A stretch of 64,000 nt of DNA from Gracilaria domingensis (lineage: Eukaryota > Rhodophyta > Florideophyceae > Gracilariales > Gracilariaceae). The notes under the pieces are model-generated. The model was not told the DNA's origin, ran no database searches, and saw only the letters and a list, made by a program, of their open reading frames with translations. How positions within the stretch are numbered: the stretch's first letter is position 1; every line of letters begins with the position of its first letter. A program made the translations under genes and the position numbers. Where the stretch lies: positions 172,240-236,239 of the forward strand of contig VCMS01000051.1 in NCBI GenBank assembly GCA_022539475.1. Reading direction: 5' to 3'. Below, piece after piece: positions 1-9,990 of the stretch.

Positions 1-507
1 TTCATGTGAACTGCTCTCTTGCATACACAACACTTGTGCCCGTACGTACTTCCATTACTTGGGTCTAGGCACCCATCTATGGCATAGCCCATGGGGGTTT
101 TCTCGAGATAATTTTAGCGATCCTGCGCGGGAGTTGAGCCCGGGTCTTGTCCAGAGTTCTCCGGGGGGGATTCGACATCATCTACGGAGCAGTCCTGCGG
201 CGGGCTTTCCGGTATTACTACTGGTCCTTCCTCTCCATCAGTTTGCGTGTGCTCAAAAATTGGTTTCTTCATCATTCTCGTCCTCTTTTCGTGTGGTTGT
301 TCGTCTCGGGACCGCAGGTAAATGTTCAATTTCGTCATTTACTTCGTCTTGCGCCTCGGGCACTGTCCTCCCGCGGATTTTAAGTAGAGATTTTAGCAGA
401 CGCCCTTTCAGTTCTTCCGTGAGTAAAGGCGCAATGCTCAATTCCCTACTTTGGGTCTGTTGGCTTCCTGACCCAGATTGGATTCTTAAACATTCCTGGA
501 TTCCACG

Positions 508-1704
508 CTAAATTTCCCTTTCTTCCTCCCCATCCAAGACAAAGTTGTTTCGAGAGTTGGGAGGCGGAGTATTTGTAAGATTCCGCAGTAGCTGCGAAGG
601 AACTCTTGGGTCCCTTCGAAGTGAGAAAAGTGATCGCGTACGAGAGAGAAGCTCCATCCCTTCCGGCCCAGAGGTTGTGTCCTGAATATCTTCGGTTTCA
701 CAATATTTCTTGAACTTCTCGATAACTTCCTTCTCGCTGGAGTTTTGAACTGATTTCGTGATTTCCAAAATTCTTTCGACGAGATTTCTTTCATCCGGAA
801 GACCGTAATCGGAGCACAGAGCAATGTAACTTAGCGTTACGTCTTCTACTTTCATAGGATTTCCACGATCTGTTTCCACTATGTGCAAGGCTTTCTTGAG
901 AGCACCGACATCAGAAAACATCTGTCGACATACACTCTGGTAGAATAACTGATTGAAAGCAACCTTCCTGTTCTGTTTTTCCATTTCTTTAACGACTATC
1001 ACACCACCAGCTTGTGTCAATCGTTGTATTGCCGAAAGCCACAAACGTTCGTAGGCTTCGCGAACAAACTGTATAGATTCGTTCCCATGGCGGCACGACC
1101 GTAACATTTCAAACTGTCTCCCGAAGATTGCTTGCTCCACGAACGTCAATGTCAACGGACGAGGCGTGGATCTCTGCGTTAATCCGAACACTTCATCTAC
1201 CCTTCGCCACATCATCGGTAGCATATTTTTCAGCTCCTGAATTTAATCGAGCAAAGAAAAAGGTTCTCCTATCGGTTTTCTTCTCTCTACGAAGAAGCCA
1301 ATGTAGGATAGTGTATCGCTTGTTACCGCCATATACGAAGGAAAGAGACCAATCATGGCTGGACTAGTCTTCTGGTGAACAAGTTTGGCGCCCACGGCAC
1401 GATGATTTCCTTCCAACACAAAGCGAAAAGATCTCTAACTTTTGATATCAATTGGTTCAAGCTCTTGTAATCCCTTGTTGCATACCATTTCTCAAATCTT
1501 TCTGCTTGCATGTATTGGGACAATATTTCTTCTCTGTTCCGTAAGAATTAAAGGGCCTTTGTTGACTGATTGTAATTTGCTGTTATCTCCATACATGTTG
1601 TGCACAATCTTGTCAACGATGTCATGCCGAACATTCGGAGGCACATGCCCCGATTCCATGGCGGAGGTTGTCGGTGACGGGGGTGGCGGCCCAGGTTCAT
1701 TCAC
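508..1704 (-). pseudogene. Relic of a ParB-like domain protein
   Basis: Read leftward from an ATG at 1704, one frame runs to a stop at 508 but is broken by three in-frame stops (about 1492, 1435 and 1240). Around 1410 it has EGNHRAVGAKLVH, which resembles the ParB/sulfiredoxin-fold motif (GxHR followed by a helix), preceded by a segment ending ILTEQRRNIVP. The same layout occurs in the ParB-like region of the large gene at 30876-34754 (VDGLHRLKAIQYL). The last 238 codons (1224-508) are open, helical-looking and end in an acidic tail; I do not recognise them. I infer a decayed distant paralogue of the ParB-dioxygenase gene. An intron-split gene is the alternative, but I saw no convincing splice sites. 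Confidence 0.4.
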
Positions 1705-2182
1705 ACTCTCAACCTCAGGCGGTAACTCAGACCCACTGGTTTCTTGGGAACTTTGACTTGAGGGTGAAGTGTTCCCAGCCCGGGTCCGCGGTACTGTAGT
1801 GGAATCCGTTCAGACTTGCATTACACGCGGTGGCATGCAAACTTCCCAAATACTGCGACTAGCCGACACCGAACGGTGGGTTCGAACCTTGTTGACGAGT
1901 TTGAACTGCTACCAAAAAGGTTATTTTCACTTGGGAAGCGGAGAACAAACCCAGCTTAGTGCCGGTAGCGTAGTGGCTAGTGCCGCGAAAGAAGTAGACT
2001 TTAGCACTTGGTTGACGAGCGCGGCGGCGGAGTCCGCCGTGCAATTCGCTTATGTACTGTTCAGCGCAACGTTCGAAACTGCCGTCGTAGAATTACAAAT
2101 TTTCGTATTTACACTGAGCACGGGCGACCAGCCTGAACAGGTCTGCTACGTCCTAGACCTGTACTTTCTCCATGCCTGCTCT

Positions 2183-2219
2183 AAATACAAAAACTGCTTG
2201 CCAAACAGTTTTTGTATTT
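2183..2219. repeat. Hairpin unit, single copy of the 14.6 kb repeat family
   Basis: Perfect 14-bp inverted arms (AAATACAAAAACTG and its complement) surround a 9-nt loop, followed by a GGCC...CCTGGCCAGGTCTGCCA segment. The same unit is tandemly repeated at 14600-14900. It lies directly left of the repeated coiled-coil module that begins at 2272. Confidence 0.7.
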
Positions 2220-2271
2220 ATTGTAGCCATGGCCCACAAGCCTGGCCAGGTCTGCCACGTGCGAGGACTGG

Positions 2272-3592
2272 CGTCTGTGTTCTGCAAAGTGGAATATAGT
2301 CTGTTCCCTTTGGAAACAAGGCTAGTTTTTTGGCTATTTGGGGCGCGCGAGGGGTTGGCAGAGGCTGGCACTCAAAAAATTAAGAAATTTTGGAATATTA
2401 AATATCATCTCGCGCAGTTTAATTCTTGAGTCTCCTAGTTTTTGTAGAGGTTCTACTTCGCCGCACGACCCCATCCATTCTTTACCGCGACCCTCTCTCA
2501 AATATGCGCTCGTGCTAGTTTGCGTTTCCATTTTCTCCCATGTTGCAATGCCAATCGCAACTCATCCCACCTCAATCATGCCATCACTTCTTCCCAGTCT
2601 ACACCATCCGGGCTATTTACCCATTTCTCGCCCATCACGCGTTCGCATTCTCCCTCTCTGTCTCCGCAAACGTCATTTTGTAGAAGTCAAGTCGGCAACT
2701 CTCCCCATTCTCGTATGCCCGCCTCGCCCTAAAACGGCTTCACATCCCTCCCATCCTTCTCTCCTCTTGTCCCCTCAGAATCCCCTTCGCCGTCGGCGCT
2801 ACCTCCGCCGCACTCTTAAACTCAGTGAACATCGGAGCCCCGACTCCTTCCCGCGGCACCTCCACCACCACCTTCTTCACCTCCTTACGCCTCTTCTTCA
2901 GACCGCTCTTCCCATCCCCAACCCCACCACCCTTTGTCTTCGGGTTCACAGGGGACCCCTTCTGCACCGCCACCCTCCCCGCACTTCCCTTCTCCGTCTT
3001 CCTCTCCACACCTCCTTTCACCGTCTTCTCTTCCACCAATCTTTGCCTCTTGCCCAGCTCCTTATCCTCCTTCTCCAGCACATCCAACCTCTCGTTCAGA
3101 ACCCTATTCTCTTCCGGCAACTATCCAACTTCCCTTCCAGCACAGTCCACTATCCAATACACATGATTCCTTATCTCCACTTCCAGTACCGACAACGAAT
3201 TCCGCAGGCTCGAAATCGTCTCAACCGAAACGCCACCACCACCCCCACTCAGCACCACATCGCCCATTTCCGTTACAATCTATACAATGCAATCGTCCAG
3301 TCGCTTTTTCATCACCAATCTCAAAATCCCCACCCTCGCCTTCATCTCCCCCACAAAGCGCATCTCCCTGTCACCCTCTCCGCCCCCACTCTCTATCTGG
3401 TCTCCAATCTCTAAATGACTCAAATGTACCGCACTCCTTCTCGCCATTGCGACCCCCTCCACCTCCAATTCTACACCCTTCTCCACCTCATGACCATCCC
3501 CTCTCCTCGCCTCACACCTTTTTCCTTCATCGGCCACTTCCTTCTTCGACCGGCCGCCGTAATCACGTCTTCTTCTCGCCTTGGTGACAGCA
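2272..3592. repeat. Truncated copy 1 of the coiled-coil gene module
   Basis: From 2272 the sequence matches 24015 onward and 47194 onward. All three copies start at the same base, CGTCTGTGTTCTGC, although the sequences to the left differ completely. Copy 1 stops matching near 3592, inside the coiled-coil gene. The sharp shared left edge suggests a real element boundary or recombination point. No inverted repeat is visible at that edge. Confidence 0.75.
2740..3592 (-). pseudogene. Coiled-coil basic protein, broken copy 1
   Basis: Minus-strand remains of the protein that is intact at 47633-48562. The C-terminal 126 codons (3120-2740) are open and carry the coiled-coil segment (RVLNERLDVLEKEDKEL) and the lysine-rich tail (SGLKKRRKEVKKVVVEVPRE). 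An in-frame stop at the residue after REVG and a second stop after LDDCIV break the frame, as in copy 2. The N-terminus is lost at the 3592 breakpoint. Function is unknown. The long plus-strand frame over the same bases is Pro/His/Leu-rich and is judged a mirror of this GA-biased coding sequence. Confidence 0.55.
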
Positions 3593-3826
3593 TTTCGGAA
3601 ACGCATTTACAAGGTCATTTCTCCGCCAGCGTCGCAAATCGTGGCGCGCAAGGAAACATAGTTTGTACTGGCGGCGATAGCGTTAATAGCGACATTTGCA
3701 TACACAAGACTTTGGAAATGACTTAGTCGTGGCTCCGGATGGTGGAGCGTGCCAGCTCGCTGAAGCACTTTATCAACAATTATGGATGGTGAACAGCTAC
3801 TACTACTCACCAAAAATACTCGGTTT

Positions 3827-4257
3827 TTATGCGACAGTCTCTCGTTGCGGTTTATCGTACATTGTATTGCGAGCGCTCTCCAATCTGGACTCTCTAACGT
3901 TCGGAAGTGCGCCGCCATCTTCGAAAGGTTGGTCTGATACGACCGAAATGTCCGCAGCGGCAAGAGCATCTTCAAAGTCTTGCTGGTAGGTGACTTGGCC
4001 AAGACAATGATGATGATTGACATAAGCTTTAGTTTGATCCATTCTAGCCAAGTATTCTCCTGCAGTTCAAAGGTTTGTGTGCAGAAGATTCGGCCGTCCT
4101 GGCGATCATCCAGAAGCTGGATCATCTTCTTAAGAAGATTGACTTGATCGGGAATGATCATGAAGCTACCACTAAAGTAAATGTGAGTGTACAGTCTTTG
4201 ATCGGGTGGCTCAAAGTTTTTGATGTCTGCTTGGACGACGGAAAGAAGGCCGCTTAA
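3827..4257 (-). pseudogene. SAM-dependent methyltransferase, C-terminal part
   Basis: Minus-strand frames joined across one shift near 4040 give a methyltransferase-like C-terminal half: VVQADIKNFEPP, then IYFSGSFMIIPDQ, then a helix LLKKMIQLLDD and GRIFCTQTFE, typical of class I methyltransferase strands 4 to 6. The matching N-terminal half with motif I lies at 5612-5775 on the same strand. The two halves are separated by about 1.35 kb that holds an FkbM gene, so the gene seems split by an insertion. Substrate is not predictable. Confidence 0.45.
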
Positions 4258-5326
4258 AGAACAATCTTTCTAGAGAGTATCTACGTGTAGTATCACAAAT
4301 GTAAACTCGCAATAGACATATAGAGTCGGGCTCGCCGAGCCCCACGTCGTGGCGGACGAAGATGCCATCCATGCCCAGAAAGTTCTTGCCCACGGGCGAG
4401 ATCTCGCTCTTCTTGCCCACAAAATGCCTCACGTAACCGCGCCGCTCTAGCAGCTTCTCCACGTTCTCAAAGCAGTGCGTCACCTCCACGTGGATCACGT
4501 CCCCACGCGTATGCTCCCAGTCCAGCCCATGCAGTACGGCCAGCTCGTGGCCCTCCAAGTTCAGGCTGAGAAAGTCCACACGCTCAATGCCCGCGCGCCG
4601 CAGCATCGTCTGCAGCGTCTTGCAGCGCAGTAGCATGGAACCTTTGTCGTTGGCCATCCAGCTGTTGGTGCCAAACTTGTACGAGTCATCGGCCACGCCG
4701 CCGCGCTCGCCGTTCTGCACAAATGAAATCTGCTCGCCGTCCGTCGCCCTCGCGCACGTCGGCACCAGCAGGCAGCTGCGCTCGCGGAACGTGCGCTCGT
4801 AGTAAATGGGGCTGATCTCGATGCACATGCCCTTCCAGCCAAGGCAGCGGTGGAAGAAGAACGAGTTGGACAGCCTGATTGCGTCGTTGGACGCAACGTC
4901 CACGTACACGCCGTGCAGCTGCATGTGCGTGATGTCGCGCGTGAACAGGTACGCGTCCTGCCCAAACTGCGACAAAATCCACACCGAGCCCAGCTTGAAC
5001 GAGACCCAGTCCGGCTGCCGGTAGCAGCTGCCGCCGTGGCTGGCGTGTTGGCCGCACAGCATGCGCGCGTTAGCCAGCTTGCGGAAGATGGGCACGCACT
5101 CCTCTGCGCTCTCGCCCGGCGGCCAGTCGTGGGGCAGTGGCGTGCTGACACTGCCCAGATGCCTGTCGAGCCACTCGCGCCCCGCGGGCGGGAGCGATAG
5201 CGTCGGGGCGTGATGCACCAGCAGCACCATCAGCGCGACGGCGGCGGTGGTGAGCATGGCTGCGGCCGGCACGGACGCGCGCGCGGCGCTCGGCAAGCGC
5301 GGCTTGTAGATGACGGGGGATGTCAT
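4211..5326 (-). CDS. FkbM-family methyltransferase, probably membrane-anchored
   Basis: A 371-residue frame. The ATG at 5326 is chosen because it gives a short basic N-terminus (MTSPVIYKPRLP) followed by a hydrophobic stretch MLTTAAVALMVLLVHHAP, a type II signal anchor as in Golgi enzymes. The FkbM methyltransferase fold follows: SQFGQDAYLF, GVYVDVASND (motif I), GWKGMCIEISP, then DFLSLNLEGHE and a late IHVEVT strand. FkbM proteins O-methylate sugars or related small substrates; the substrate here is unknown. The last ~20 codons (after DTTRRYS) read into methyltransferase relic sequence, so the native stop may be lost. The gene is much more GC-rich than its surroundings and interrupts another methyltransferase gene, both signs of transposition. 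The frame upstream of 5326 is open but Arg/Pro-rich and unlikely to be coding. Confidence 0.7.
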   Translation of the reverse strand: MTSPVIYKPRLPSAARASVPAAAMLTTAAVALMVLLVHHAPTLSLPPAGREWLDRHLGSVSTPLPHDWPPGESAEECVPIFRKLANARMLCGQHASHGGSCYRQPDWVSFKLGSVWILSQFGQDAYLFTRDITHMQLHGVYVDVASNDAIRLSNSFFFHRCLGWKGMCIEISPIYYERTFRERSCLLVPTCARATDGEQISFVQNGERGGVADDSYKFGTNSWMANDKGSMLLRCKTLQTMLRRAGIERVDFLSLNLEGHELAVLHGLDWEHTRGDVIHVEVTHCFENVEKLLERRGYVRHFVGKKSEISPVGKNFLGMDGIFVRHDVGLGEPDSICLLRVYICDTTRRYSLERLFFKRPSFRRPSRHQKL

Positions 5327-5611
5327 GGGGTGCGTCTTCAGCGCGGGGGACGCGGCGCCCGGGGGAGCGTCCTGTCGGGTGGGAAGGGGCGGCGGCGGCG
5401 TGCGCGATATAAGGCGGCACGGCAGCGGTTGGCGAGGTGCGGTTAGTCGGCGGCGACGGGGGGCGCGCCGTGCGCGCTGTGTCGCAGGCAGACTTGCGGC
5501 GCGGAGCGCGTACTGCGGCGGCGCGGAGCGCGTGCTGCGGCGGCACGGAGACGGTTGGTGGCTCGCTGCGCGCCGCGAGAGACGGCCCTTAACTGCACTT
5601 GCTGTATGTTT

Positions 5612-5775
5612 TGTATGTTTTGTTTGCAGGCGTTGACGTAGGCTTGGTCGTAGTCGACGCCGAGAAGGGTGATGTTCTTGACACGAAGGATGTTTGTATT
5701 CGCAATTAGCATGGCGCTGGTGCCGATGCCGAATTCTAAGAGGTGGCTGTTTTCCAGGGCGCGCTCTAGTACCCG
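5612..5775 (-). pseudogene. SAM-dependent methyltransferase, N-terminal motif I fragment
   Basis: Minus-strand fragment with HLLEFGIGTSAMLIANTN (motif I) and ITLLGVDYDQAYVNACKQN (strand 2 acidic residue and helix). It is the missing front part of the methyltransferase whose C-terminal half is at 3827-4257. GC-rich repeats (5450-5600) and the FkbM gene lie between them. Confidence 0.4.
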
Positions 5776-6068
5776 TCTTTACCACGTCCCTGTGAACGAC
5801 ACAACTGACGTGTCGTAAAGCAGAGAGCGGGCGCGGTTCCACGCCGTCGTCATTCCGTCCCACAGCGAGAATGCCGCTTAGTGTCACTTCCATCATAATT
5901 TCCTGAGTAAACGCTTTCCCTTTCAGCCTCGCTTTGCACCCTGCACAAAAACAGTAGCCGCGTGCGCATTCGACCACATCTTGGCTCGGTTCCGACAAAG
6001 TGCCAGAAACGTCTTCGTTACATGGTGCAACATATAAACGTACATGGAACGCCATCCCACAATGACGC

Positions 6069-6638
6069 ATGTGTTTCTCAAGCCATTACTTCCTCCAAGT
6101 CAACATCATTCTTGCGAGACGATCCTCTTCTCCTGAAAAACATGTTGGCTGCCTTCGCGTCGCCATGTATCAAAGTTCGCTCTCTTTGCTCCTCATGCAC
6201 TCCGTATCTGTCTATGATCTCTGCGCTTCCCATCGCATATCAAGCAAGCATCTTGCCAAAATTCACCGCATCAATGACGTTTGAAACCACCGCCACATCA
6301 TCAAGAGCGCCTGCAAACCGCTGACGATGTGCTTCCCAGTATTGCGCCAGTTTCTCGAAGCAGTCGCTTGCCTGAAGACTGGGCAACCAATATGTTGCTT
6401 GACCCCATAGGCTTTTGTTCACATTGTCGTACCCAACCATTTCACACACGTTACAAAAGTACGCATGAAAACTTGCCAGCGCATCTATTGGCGCCATTCT
6501 TTCATCATAATTAAGTAGCCCACTTTGATACCATCCATCTTCCAGTCCAAAAGTCTTCCAACAAGAACAGAAAACGACTGAACATCGCAGGCACATTTTC
6601 CGGCGCTGCGTTGGATTCGATGTAGTATGCGGTCACAA
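6069..6638 (-). pseudogene. Choline-kinase/EcKL-like kinase fragment
   Basis: The minus strand encodes FLFLLEDF, then (after a one-base shift near 6550) DALASFHAYF, and near 6160 the Brenner motif HGDAKAANMFF. LLEDL, a helix with LAxFHA, and HGDxKxxN in this order are typical of the aminoglycoside-phosphotransferase/ecdysteroid-kinase-like/choline-kinase-like fold. An in-frame TGA at 6240 splits the catalytic loop from the upstream part, and the DFQ-type metal motif downstream is not found. It is therefore a truncated relic. Substrate is unknown. Confidence 0.5.
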
Positions 6639-6663
6639 CTTGTGACCGCATACTACGTCGAAT
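6615..6663. repeat. 24-bp inverted repeat
   Basis: Arms 6615-6638 and 6640-6663 are inverted complements with one mismatch and a single-base centre. The left arm is part of the kinase-like relic (codons for VVTAYYIES on the minus strand); the right arm encodes nearly the same peptide on the plus strand. This suggests an inverted duplication joint rather than a regulatory site. Confidence 0.75.
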
Positions 6664-6799
6664 GCCCTTCGAGCTCGGCGCGTACGTCGCGCCGCAGTAG
6701 CCGCACACTTCGCGCGCCGCGCCGCCGTACACAGCGGCGTCATCGACTCGCAGTGCACCACCAGCTCACGCCGATCGTCATAGTCCGCCTCATCGCGGT

Positions 6800-8853
6800 T
6801 GCGCTGGTTGCGGTCGCACAGCTAGATCACCTGCCGCACCTTGCTGGCCAGCGCGGCAGCCGACTTTAGCTCCAGCGGCCGTCGAGCAAAGCCGAAGCCG
6901 CACGGGCAGGGCGCGCTGCACCACTGCGCTCACGCGCGCGAGCGCCCCGTCAAACTCACACTCAAACTCACCGCCCGCCGACGCTGCTGCCGCCGGGCGG
7001 ACAGCGTGCCGGCGTGCGCGCAGCGCACGCGCCCGTTGGGCAGCTGCGAGAACGTCGCGGCGACGCTGCCGCTCGCGTACACCGACACGCGCGTCGCGTA
7101 ACAGCCGCCGGCGCTGGCTTGGGAGCGCACCAGCGCGATGCTGCCGTGCCGCGCTACCTGCCGCAACACGCTCACGTTCACATTGCGGGCCGCCCAACGT
7201 GTCGCCCCCCGCGCTGTCCTCCAGCAAGTTATGCTGCTCAACGAACGACAAAACGAATATGCTTCCGTTTTCGTCCAGTTGCTGCTCCTCGTCATCCTCG
7301 TCCGGCGCGTACTCCTGTACCGTTTCCGGCTGCGGCGTCAGTCACCTGATTTGACCTGCGTAACAGCCCACTCCCATCCGATAGTCGTCAAACGCCTTCA
7401 AGCCCTCGCGTTCCTCGCTGCCTTCCACCCCGACCATCCCGCTCACGTCCAAGCGCTCGCTGTCCACCACTCCGCACGTCCGCCCCACCGACAGTACCAG
7501 CGGCATCGTTTGCGCCACCGACCGCCTCGTTCGATCCGCAATCACGCGCACATCCTCGTCCACCACCCCGCCACCGCCCGCGCGCCTCCGCGCCATGTCG
7601 TACACCGATCTCGTCGCCGTGCCATAAAACTCTCGCAGCGGCTGCCGAAGATGAAAGACAGGAGAGCCGGACCAAATGCTTTGTTTCACAGCCATGTCGA
7701 TGATGCCCACCGTGTTTTCCACGCTTGTCGAGTTGAGCACGTCAAAGCTCAGGACAATTGCGCCCGCTTTCACGTACTGCGTGCACTGCAGCGCGTTCAC
7801 CGCGGGCCCGGACACGATGCGTTTCACCGTGCTCGTCAGCAGATGAGCCACAGCTCCGTCGAGACAAATACCACTGCTCTGAATGGACAGCAGCGAATCC
7901 ACAAACTTGGACTCATCGCGATACAGCAGCGTGCTGTTCAGCACCTCCACAATGCTTGTGTTCAGTGCTTGTATCTCTTCTTCCCCGCGGCTGCCCGTCA
8001 CAGTGATGGTCGAGTTGGACGTCTCCGACCCCAGTAGATAGGACCCGCTCGGGTCGTAGATCTCCACCACAATTCGGTATTGTCCTGCGCGAGCAACAGT
8101 GAAGCTCACCGCAGCTTTGCCTTTGCATCCATTGAGGCACTTGAGAGAGCCCGAAAGCACTAAATTCTCCCCCGCGCCTTCAGCCGATGTGGACGCCTCA
8201 TCGGCGTGAAGCATGAATGCGAACAGGTTCTCGAACGATGGTAGCGAGTACGCAGCCGTGTGGAAAACAGTTTGGTTGGCGCTGTCAGTCGTAATTGGCA
8301 GATTGCCAACCACCAGCGTCGAGCATGGCTGAACGCTAAACCGCCAGCTTGTTCCCATGCCTGGCCCTGCTGTTTTTTTCACCGCCCCGTGAAGCGTGTA
8401 TCTTTCAGCAGCGAGAAGGGATACGGAGACGGCTAAGAACCGACCAAAAGGTCGCTTCTTTGCCTAGTATCCGTCATAGGAGATTATCAGGCCATCCGTT
8501 GCATTAGCAAGAATTTCCGCTTCCTGCCCCTCGCCTAAAAGCTTGAAATCCATTTCTTTGGAAACGGTCTGCTTCCAAGACAGAATGATGAACTCAAAGC
8601 ACCTATAGCTCGACTCTTCGTAACTGACGGGACCACGGATCGATTTTGACGTCCCACGAAGCATTCCATTGGATGGGAACACAAGCCTATCGCTCTGCGG
8701 CGCAACGTGCAGAGTGAGATTGAGCCGCTGAGTAGCAAACGTTTCATGCAGCACGAGCACGGTGTACTCCACACGAGTTCCTGCTTCTATGCCCACAGTT
8801 GAAATCTCAAAGCTAGAAGTCTGAGAGTTCTCGGTGGCCAGCCACGGCAACAA
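6800..8853 (-). pseudogene. Extracellular/REJ-like surface protein, degenerate
   Basis: One minus-strand frame runs from about 8853 to below 7250, broken by TAG at 8464 and TGA at 7342, then shifts near 7190. Visible pieces: beta-strand-rich sequence with TVLVLHETFATQRLNLTLHV; a segment with N-glycosylation sites and the strand VARAGQYRIVVEIYD; SLLSIQSSGICLDGAVAHLL; and a Cys-containing tail ASAGGCYATRVSVYASG. The style resembles the ectodomains of REJ/PKD-type surface proteins, but no diagnostic motif was found. It is in frame with the coatomer-alpha fragment just upstream, with only a TGA between. I am confident it is remnant coding sequence, not of the family. Confidence 0.35.
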
Positions 8854-8904
8854 CAGCTGCGATGGGCAAGCCGACCCGAGATAGCAAACAGCCGGACCAC
8901 GAAC

Positions 8905-9264
8905 TCAGGTGAAGTATATAGGCTGCTGAAGAGTTGACAAGATTCCACTGTCGCCGTTGGGCATGCAATACTTAAGATGATTCAGAGTCAGGTACAGGAA
9001 CACACCTGAATCGTCCCAAGCCGCAGATTTCACACGGATTGTTTCATGGACTGTGGCAAGATGATCGAGCTTTGAGGTGCGCAGAACAATAACATGGATG
9101 CCCAGCAAGGCAACTCTCTTGTTGTCCTCGGACCATACTGCATAGTTCGCATGCGCAGCTACGTCTGAAACCTGCTTCCTTTGTTGGAGGTCCACCAAGA
9201 CAACTTTGCCGTCGGAGCGAACAAGCACGTAGCCAGAACCAGCTCCAAACAGCCAGTCGGGCGG
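8905..9264 (-). pseudogene. Coatomer alpha subunit fragment
   Basis: About 120 codons closely resemble the second beta-propeller of coatomer alpha (COPA/Ret1), the COPI coat subunit of Golgi-ER vesicles: GSGYVLVRSDGKVVLVDLQQ, YAVWSEDNKRVALLG, TVHETIRVKSAAWDDSG, and NHLKYCMPNGDSGI. The match begins abruptly near 9264 and ends at PIYFT followed by TGA at 8905. The full protein is about 1,200 residues, so this is one exon-sized piece. Its coding sequence is otherwise intact, which suggests recent capture or purifying history. It continues in frame into an unrelated surface-protein relic. Confidence 0.7.
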
Positions 9265-9489
9265 GGGGGCGCGGAAAAGGAGGGAGGCGGAAGTGCATGG
9301 ACTAGGAGGGAGAAAAAACGCGGGTTGCGCATCGAACCCAAAGAACGTACGCGGTGACCGCGCGGTCGATCAGCACGGGGAAGCGACGCGGCGCCGAAGG
9401 GAGCTGGTGGCCGAGTGCTGCGTTTAAATGGAGAGCAAGACATGTCAAATTGACATTTTGTCATACTGGTAGCGGGCAAGGTGGTACAG

Positions 9490-9990
9490 TTTTTTGTTAG
9501 GGTCGTTACCCTAACACAACTGGACCCCCTGCCCGCGGGCACGTTTTGGCTGGCGTTGTGTGTTTTGGAAAATCTGTGGAAGCTATCAGAATGGCACTAA
9601 AACGTGCCCACGGGGGGGGTCGGTTGTGTTAGGGTGGCTACCCTAACACAACCGGATCCTCCCGCCCGCGGGCATAAAATCGCACATTTTTCAAAACATC
9701 GCCCAAAACGTGCCCGCGGGCGGGGGGGTCTAGTTGTGTTAGGGTACCTACCCTAACTCGACCGACCCCCCCCCCCCCTCCGCCCGCCCGCGGGCATAAA
9801 AAAGCACATTTTTTAAAACTTCGGCTAAAACGTGCCCGCGGGCGGGGGGATCCGGTTGTGTTAGGGTAGCCACCCTAACACAACCGACCCCATCCCCCCC
9901 CCCACACCCCCGCCGGCGGGCACGTTCTGGCCACATTTTGGCATCATGCCGAGACCTCCCAAAACACCTTCCTCGACACTTCCCGCACAC
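9490..9990. repeat. Array of four GC-rich palindromes with TTAGGG-like cores
   Basis: Four near-perfect palindromes (about 9490-9545, 9602-9674, 9711-9796, 9833-9922). Each has outer arms CGTGCCCGCGGGCGGGGGG, inner arms GTTAGGGTA and TACCCTAAC, and a 2-nt centre. They are separated by AT-rich spacers of the type CGCACATTTTTCAAAA. The following sequence, with GAGACCTCCCAAAACAC (about 9950-9966), is the same end module found at 58080-58105. The array thus marks another, decayed element end. The first palindrome lacks most of its left outer arm. Confidence 0.85.

Noticed and set aside
2338-3414. 358-codon plus-strand frame, also open at 24081-25157 and partly at 47462-48307
   Set aside because: It is Pro/His/Leu-rich mirror sequence of the GA-rich coiled-coil gene on the minus strand; lack of stops follows from composition and the copies are recent repeats.
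5330-6070. N-terminal extension of the FkbM frame
   Set aside because: Arg/Pro/His-rich low-complexity translation of GC-rich DNA and overlap with a methyltransferase fragment in another frame.
9490-9922. CRISPR-like array
   Set aside because: Repeats are long palindromes with conserved spacers, only 2-4 per locus, in a eukaryotic context.
9490-9925. Interstitial telomere tract
   Set aside because: TTAGGG occurs once per arm within palindromes, never as a tandem run, so it is not a telomere remnant.
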